Assembly: GCA_963082975.1 (NCBI GenBank)
Contig: OY720348.1
Coordinates: 75,913,719-75,977,718, forward strand
Direction: 5' to 3'
DNA length: 64,000 nt
DNA from: Labia minor
Lineage: Eukaryota; Arthropoda; Insecta; Dermaptera; Spongiphoridae
Part shown: piece after piece, positions 58,301 to 64,000 of the stretch
Layout of the letters: every line of letters begins with the position of its first letter
How positions within the stretch are numbered: the first letter of the stretch is position 1
The notes under the pieces: model-generated
The model's database searches: none
Seen by the model: only the letters and a program-made list of their open reading frames with translations
Told to the model about the DNA's origin: nothing
Position numbers and translations under genes: made by a program

Positions 58301-58388
58301 AATAGTCATAAAACATACAGCCCTTAAAAGTACCTATTAATACACTGAAAGACAGAAAGTATGTCCTGTAGATATAACATAATATATA
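58301..58388 (-). mobile_element. HelC internal fragment
   Basis: CATAAAACATACAGCCCTTA and CTGTAGATATAACATAATAT match HelC interior at 20105-20190 (same orientation). Confidence 0.7.
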
Positions 58389-58642
58389 GGACCGGGACCC
58401 CGAGCCTCGGCTCGGTACTTAAGTTAAAAAAAATGATTCATTATTATTGGGTTTGGCTGATAATATTAATACCTGAGACACCGAGCTGTCACTCGACCCT
58501 TTAAAAAATATTAATATACAATTCTTATTATTATTACAATTATTAAATGTTGCATCATTGCATCAATCTGATTAAAATGAATTGAACTGGGGTCCTCAAT
58601 AATACAAACAAACAATTTTAGCTAGCATAATAAGAATAATCC
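58389..58642 (-). mobile_element. HelC short copy with two 3' hairpins
   Basis: Left end has CCGAGCCTCGGCTCGG (58399-58414), then ~60 bp including GGGTTTGGCTGATAATATTA, then a second hairpin end CACCGAGCTGTCACTCGA. The right end TTTTAGCTAGCATAATAAG is the HelC 5' terminus in reverse complement. Confidence 0.75.
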
Positions 58643-59159
58643 AAGTAATATCGTCTATTTCAATTCGACACTATTTTCAGTTATGAAATGAACAGTCAGT
58701 AGAGAGTAAAAAAATTGTAATTGAAGACCGTTGTTTTTAAAAATAATTAAATTATTTTATAGATTATAAAATAAAAATTATTGTATTAACATTAAAAATA
58801 TTGAAATAAAAAAAATAATAGTTTGATTTAATAAACTAAAATATTATAAACATTTTTAATGGGAATTTCTCAGGGAGGTAGGGAGCCCAATTCATTTAAC
58901 CATCCATGTTGTATAAGGAATCTTAATTTCTTAACACTCCGTTTTTTCAAATTTAAAATAGAGGGAGAGAAAGAGTTTCAATTATATTCGAATAGTCTAT
59001 ATATTCTATATATGAGTATTTTTTTTCTGAATTTAATACCAAGTTGATTTTCAAAATTTTCTATCATTTATGTATATGATTGATTACATGTGTTAAAATT
59101 TAAACAAATTCAAATATTCTAATTTTTAAATTTATATAAAATTTAATATTATTTTTTCG
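58643..59159. other. AT-rich, nothing recognised
   Basis: No repeat or supported gene signal. Confidence 0.5.
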
Positions 59160-59279
59160 AGACTAATGGCAAATACCAGTGGCCCTAGTCAGAGCAAGAG
59201 AAGACTCCTTTTGGTAGCGGCCCAGTCGATGATGTTATATGGATCGGAGATTTGGGCTTTACAACTATATTTTAAGTGA
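59160..59279 (+). pseudogene. Small LINE reverse-transcriptase relic
   Basis: 40 codons reading RLMANTSGPSQSKRRLL, VAAQSMMLYGSEIWAL and a stop. ANT-GP---KRRLL----S-LLYG--IWA is the thumb region of R1/Jockey-type non-LTR retrotransposons. It is embedded in AT-rich DNA with no further LINE sequence on either side, and is of a different type from the relics at 14169, 16389 and 50206. Confidence 0.75.
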
Positions 59280-59368
59280 AAAAATGATTTCTTGGTTATA
59301 TAAAAATTAAAATATGATTCTTTATATCTTTATTATACAGAAAAGTAGGCGTGTTAATATAAAATATA

Positions 59369-59545
59369 TACCTGGGACACCGAACTATCACTCGACCCTT
59401 TAACCAATTTATACAATTTATTTTTATATACTTTAAAAATTTTACAATTTTTTAATTATTTATTATAATTGTTAAATGGGATTTCTAAAAATGACCCATT
59501 AAAAATTTGTTTCCTAAAATGTTTCAAATTAATTAAAATAAATTG
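59369..59545 (-). mobile_element. HelC 3'-end fragment
   Basis: CCTGGGACACCGAACTATCA and the following ~150 bp match 31455-31640. Confidence 0.7.
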
Positions 59546-59908
59546 TATAAATGTTCATTTATAAAATCTATATATCTGTGAGTTTGTTTTTCGATTTTTT
59601 AAATTTTGATTTTGGATTCGATTAAAGCTTAAAATGTGTAAATGTAAAGTGTGGTCTTGGTTTTTTTAAAATTCGTTTGGGAACATAGTCAAATCGGCAG
59701 TCAAAGTTGAAAATTCCCCATATATTATAACTACTGTAATTAGTATTATTATAATGTAAAATTATAAAGAAAAAATGTTTAGACATTATTATAGACATTT
59801 TCATTCTGTAAATTAAATAATTTTATTTCATTTAAATAAATATCTATTTTTAAAAATTTTTTTCTCTCTCTCTACATTATTTATCTAATTCTCACAATAT
59901 ATTAAGAT
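59546..59908. other. AT-rich, nothing recognised
   Basis: A CT run at 59860-59872; no other signal. Confidence 0.5.
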
Positions 59909-60358
59909 CATACCGGGACCCCGAGCCTCGGCTCTGTAATTAAGTTAAAAAAAATAATTCATTATTATTGGGTTTGGCTGGTAATATTAATACTTGAGAC
60001 ACCGAGCTCCCGCTCGACCCATTAAAAAATATTGATATACAATTCTTTAATTATTTATTACAATTATTAAATGTTGCATCATTGCATCAATCTGATTAAA
60101 ATAAATGAAACTTGGGGTTATTAGGTATGTTACTAAGTGCATTAATATTTTTTTTTATTGGAAGAATGATAAATATATATCGTAATTTATAATTATAAAA
60201 TATTATTAAAATATATATTTTTAATTTTATTTCGAAATTAAATAAAAAATTTTAAAATATTTTAAATATAAAAAAAAATATTAATACAATATCCTTTAAA
60301 AAGAGCGGGAGTCAAATTTCAATATAAATGTCATTTGTGACGTCATCAATATATAAAT
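59909..60358 (-). mobile_element. HelC copy with two 3' hairpins, 3' part
   Basis: CCGAGCCTCGGCTC near 59920, the GGGTTTGGCTGGTAATATTA spacer, the second end CACCGAGCTCCCGCTCGA, then interior sequence down to a GTGACGTCATC at 60337. It breaks off before the pseudo-tRNA. Confidence 0.75.
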
Positions 60359-60502
60359 TAATAATAAATAATATTAATAAATATTAAATTTAATAAAAGA
60401 ACAATGAATAAATAAATATAAAATAGTAATTTATTAAAAAGTAAACAATAGATAAAAAGAAAAAAAAATAACAAATTCATTATTTTCATTTTTAAATAAC
60501 GA

Positions 60503-60570
60503 TTCACCCGGAGAGTTTCGAACCGTCGAAATCCACTCGTCAAAACAGTACTCTACCCTCTGGACTATAT
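60503..60570 (-). repeat. tRNA-like sequence, degenerate
   Basis: The minus strand has GAGGGTAGAGTACTG (D-arm/A-box-like) and GACGGTTCGAAACTC (B-box) at tRNA-like spacing. T-stem pairing is poor and no acceptor stem is visible, so a functional tRNA is unlikely. It sits between two HelC pieces. Confidence 0.35.
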
Positions 60571-60671
60571 ATATTTAGATAAAAAAATTACATTTTTTTT
60601 CTGTCTTAGCAAGCAGTATTTGTTGTTTTTTATTTTTTTTTTTTTTTTGAGAGAGATTAATAAATATATAT

Positions 60672-61011
60672 ATATATATATATTTTATTAAAAATAAATA
60701 TTTTTAATTTTATTTCGAAATTAAATAATAAATTTTAAAATATTTTAAATAAAAAAAAATATTAATACAATTTCAGTTAAAAAATAAAAATGGATGCCAC
60801 TTTTGACGTCTCCCATATATAATTTTAAATTAAGAAATGAAGATGTATTTTTCAAGAGATATGATCAATAAAACTTAATTTTTCTTTATAAATACTATAT
60901 CTAGTGTGAATTTGAAAAAAATCGTTAGAGCGGTTTTTGAGAACCAATGGCTATATATAGATAGATATATAGATATATACATACAATTTTTGCTAGCATA
61001 ATAAGATAAGA
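60672..61011 (-). mobile_element. HelC copy, 5' part
   Basis: The interior begins AATATTTTTAATTTTATTTC, repeating the same segment at 60200, so this is a second element and not a continuation. It ends TTTGCTAGCATAATAAGATA, AGA, then T: the HelC 5' terminus in reverse complement. Confidence 0.75.
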
Positions 61012-61462
61012 TATCGTATAATTTGATTTCATTTATATTTATAGTATTTTATATTTAAAGAAGCGCTCGGTCTGACGTAGTTGAATACGTCATTTAAATT
61101 TCCTATTTTAAATTAAGAAAAAACTAATAAAGATGATTTTTTGCGAAGCATTTTAAAGGGCTTTCGGTCGCACTTTAGACATGAATATGAATATGTACTA
61201 CCTTCTTTTCCTATTATTTAATATTAATAAGGAAAGTGATTACTTGCTTGACTGTACCTCGACGGAGATAACTATCCACTTTGATGAACTTCTTAAATAG
61301 AATTAATCACGAATCGAAATGAATGATCGATGACCGGTTATAATAGCTTTCATAGCCTTTCCTATGCCCTTCCATTTGCCTTAAGAATTTCTTCTATTTT
61401 ATATTTTACCTTTTCTATATTTAAAAATTCTTCAAGCAAAATTACTTTATTATAACATATTG
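61012..61462. other. Contains an internal HelC/HelB-type fragment 61058-61160
   Basis: AGTTGAATACGTCATTTAAA and AAATTAAGAAAAAACTAATA match the interior shared by HelC and HelB. The rest (61160-61460) is unassigned. Confidence 0.5.
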
Positions 61463-61630
61463 AAGTACCTGGTTCACTGAGCCGCGGATCGGTACTTTAA
61501 AAAAATCTTTCCTTATGAACAAAGAATATTTAAGAATAAGATTATTATTTAAAAATCGTTCGAGCGGTTTAATATTTCAAAAATACAAATATATATATAT
61601 ATATATATTCGCTAGTATAATAAGATAAGA
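61463..61630 (-). mobile_element. HelC mini-copy, both ends present
   Basis: 168 bp: left end AGTACCTGGTTCACTGAGCC with hairpin GAGCCGCGGATC, right end CGCTAGTATAATAAGATAAG, A. It is the smallest copy with both termini and shows the minimal retained sequence. A mariner element begins six bases further right. Confidence 0.8.
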
Positions 61631-61636
61631 TATATA

Positions 61637-62078
61637 GGAGGATGGGGTGAAAAGTTTCCGGCCTGACCAAGAAAAACGATGTTTTTAATTTTTTTATTTT
61701 TTTGCTTTATTTTTCAACATTCAAGATAGCTGAGACCTGTACGATGAAATATTTTGCACAATCCTTTGAATATGGAAAGCTGTGTGCAACGTGAGTGCCG
61801 CGTTTGCTAACGTTACACCAAAAACTGCTTCGAAAAACCATTTCTACCGACAATTTGGCGCTGTACGCGTACCAAACAAATTTTTGCGTCGATTCATAAC
61901 TGTTGATGAGACTTAAATTAAATAAAATTAAATTAATTAATTAATTTAATTAATTAGAACACCGTTATGAGAAATGCATCAATGTTGATGGAGATTATGC
62001 TGAAAAATATAACAAAAAAAAAAAATTGAAAAACATCGTTTTTCTTGGTCAGGCCGGAAAATTTTCACCCCGCCCTCG
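61637..62078 (+). mobile_element. Second mariner family, internally deleted, copy 2
   Basis: 442 bp between TA dinucleotides, termini GGGGTGAAAAGTTTCCGGCC and inverse. Same deletion as the copy at 43017. The frame piece FLRRFITVDET keeps the first catalytic Asp that the other copy has changed to Asn; the frame then stops. Confidence 0.87.
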
Positions 62079-63094
62079 TATATATATACATATATATTAT
62101 ATTTACAAAGAAAGGCAGAGGATAATAGAGAATATTAGATAATATTATTATAGCCCAATTGCTGAGGATTCTGCTTAAACTATTTTTTCGAAGAATAAAA
62201 GAGGTAGGCTCCTCTCAAATGCAATTGGAATGTAAATAAAAGCTTAAGAATCTTATTACATAGCATCTGTTGAAAACCAAACAGAACCAATTTTGCCTCC
62301 ATGCCAGTGTTTTTCAATAAATTGACCCAAGCTCGATTCTTATTAAGAATAAAATAATCCATAAATATAGCTAATAATAATAATAATAATAATAAAATAT
62401 TATCTAATAATTATATTCTTTTATTTGAATTTATAAATCGAATACTTTTTTTTCTAATTTCCAATTGGAATTAATCTTATCTCTATACATATAGTATATA
62501 TATATATTCTATTTTAAGAATGATTCAAGCCGGTCTCAATCATTCAGGAAATACCTATTATTTTCAATTATTCTTATCATACGTTTTATCTCTTTTTCCA
62601 TTACAATTTCATTTATTTATAAGAAAAAAATATTTAATCATAAAAAATTAATTAAAAAAAAAAAAAAATATTATAGGAAAACAGATATTAATTTTTCAGA
62701 AATATATAATAAATATATATATATATAAAAATTTACTTTAAATATGCATATACTATGATAATATATAAATATAATATTTTAAAGGCAAATAGGATACCAT
62801 TTTCTTTAAATTATATTTGATTGATAAATATTTAAACATCGTTTAATAAAATTCACCAAAAACACAAACACTATGATTATTATTATTTTTTAATTTAGCA
62901 AAACTATTAAATTATTTAATACTCGATTTTATAAATGATTTAAGTTTAATAGACTTTAAAATATTTACCTATTTCAATTGAATTGTTATTATTAATAATA
63001 AATATAATATATAATATCTATAATACTCAAATTAATACTTCACTAATACTACGCTTATATCCAGTTTTATGATAATTATTAGCTCTTTGGTTAA
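62079..63094. other. AT-rich, nothing recognised
   Basis: An AAT microsatellite near 62370-62394. No coding or repeat signal otherwise. Confidence 0.5.
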
Positions 63095-63164
63095 CACGTT
63101 CCCGCCGGCAAGTACCACCGGTGGCTCATGCAGCCACATAAATTATGGAGCCGGTGGGAAAGTG
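63095..63164. mobile_element. 70-bp TTAA-flanked miniature element
   Basis: Flanked by TTAA on both sides. Termini CACGTTCCCGCCGGC and GCCGGTGGGAAAGTG are inverted with two mismatches over 15 bp. The centre has a small hairpin GTGGCTCATGCAGCCAC. It is GC-rich in an AT-rich setting. A piggyBac-type MITE is the likeliest reading. Confidence 0.72.
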
Positions 63165-63464
63165 TTAAATTGTTAAAGCCAAAAAGGGATTAAGAAATTA
63201 AATTATTTAAAAAATAAAAAAAAAAAATAATAATATATATGTATATATTATTGACACTCAGTAGCCAAAGCGATTAACTCCACATATAAACAAACTGAGA
63301 AAATGAAGCCCAAATTTCACAACTTATAGGAAATTCAGGGTTATTGATTGCAGAAAAATGTATATTGCATTGCAATATTAAGATTATCAAGTTCGTAATT
63401 CACTTTTAAATTACATTACTATCAAAATTTTAAAAATTGGAGTTAATCGGTTTGGCTTCTGAGT

Positions 63465-63497
<33 letters not shown>
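63165..63497. other. AT-rich with TA tract 63467-63501
   Basis: No repeats recognised before the HelC fragment. Confidence 0.5.
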
Positions 63498-63503
<6 letters not shown>

Positions 63504-63635
63504 TAACTTATACTAGTTAAAATTGTATATATATATCTTTGTATTTTTGAAATATTAAACCGCTTGAAGGATTTTTTTGAAATTCCCACTGTAGATAATT
63601 TTTATAAAGAAAAGTCGATCTGTATTGGTTGTCCA
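63498..63635 (+). mobile_element. HelC 5'-end fragment
   Basis: Starts TCTTAACTTATACTAGTTAA and continues with the GATTTTTTTGAAATTC and AAAGTCGATCTGTATTGGTT blocks seen at 566-600 and 3417-3475. Confidence 0.7.
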
Positions 63636-63795
63636 TACGCAAATTATGAAAATATTTAAATTTACTCATTTCTACTAAAAAAAATTAATATTTGCAATAT
63701 GTTTCATATTCATTTATAATTTTATACATAGATCTAATTCAAATAAAAAAATTATTATAAAAAGAAGTTATTTTATTTTAATGAAACTATATATA

Positions 63796-63911
63796 CATTA
63801 AAACCTCTCTATAAGGACATTCTCAAAAAAAACTGTTAAAAACAATGTTTATTGTGAATACAAATGAATGAAGTAACTATTAGACGTGTCCTTATAGAGA
63901 GAGTTTTACTA
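63796..63911. mobile_element. 116-bp TA-flanked MITE (pogo/Tigger-like ends)
   Basis: Left end CATTAAAACCTCTCTATAAG with GACA; right end is the inverse of AGTAAAACTCTCTCTATAAG with GACA. TA on both sides. Ends of the AAAACCTCTCTATA type are common in pogo-like elements. Non-coding. Confidence 0.65.
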
Positions 63912-64000
63912 TAGTTAATTTTATTTTCATTTATTCAAAAAATATTCATGTGCGGTTAGCTTATTTTTTTTTTTTTTTGCAATGTGGCCCTCGAATGGTC
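63912..64000. other. Right edge, nothing recognised
   Basis: AT-rich with a T run; no supported feature. Confidence 0.5.

Overview
The window is AT-rich nuclear DNA of a metazoan, most likely an invertebrate. The signs are dense TA microsatellites, many hAT, mariner and TTAA-flanked miniature elements with clean target-site duplications, LINE reverse-transcriptase relics, a tRNA-derived SINE, rolling-circle (Helitron-type) repeats, and a few GC-richer islands that look like isolated exons. The species cannot be fixed from sequence alone. I found no prokaryotic operon, CRISPR array, rRNA or intact tRNA, and no complete, nameable host gene.

Three families of short, non-coding rolling-circle-like repeats dominate, named here HelA, HelB and HelC. 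HelA (about 600 bp, 17 copies or fragments) and HelB (about 610 bp, 3 copies plus pieces) have the layout expected of non-autonomous Helentron/Helitron2 elements: a terminal motif at the 5' end, its inverted copy just inside the 3' end, then a 3' hairpin. HelC looks like a classical Helitron: it starts TC after an A, ends with a GC-rich hairpin and, in the best copy, CTAA before a T; several copies carry two such hairpins in tandem. HelB and HelC share an internal segment. Strands given for these families follow this inferred biological orientation.

Layout: 0-9 kb holds HelC copies, a TA-flanked MITE pair, a TTAA MITE, one SINE and three exon-like or small-ORF candidates (4684, 6645, 8229). 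9-13 kb is a HelA/HelB cluster enclosing a 1-kb decayed intronless coding relic (9820-10820). 13-17 kb holds a SINE, two relics of one LINE family and a hAT MITE carrying a HelB end. 17-29 kb is a dense hAT, HelA and mariner mosaic. 29-36 kb contains the best host-gene signals: a signal-peptide exon on the minus strand (30191-30473) and a start exon on the plus strand (34040-34128). At 35.7 kb a hAT element sits inside a HelA copy with a perfect 8-bp duplication. 36-64 kb is again a nested repeat mosaic with mariner pairs, a 5'-truncated LINE, HelB copies and a HelC cluster near 58-62 kb.

The nesting gives a relative order: HelC and HelA were already present when MITEs, hAT and mariner elements inserted into or beside them. 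No autonomous transposase or RepHel gene is present, so everything here would have to be mobilised in trans.
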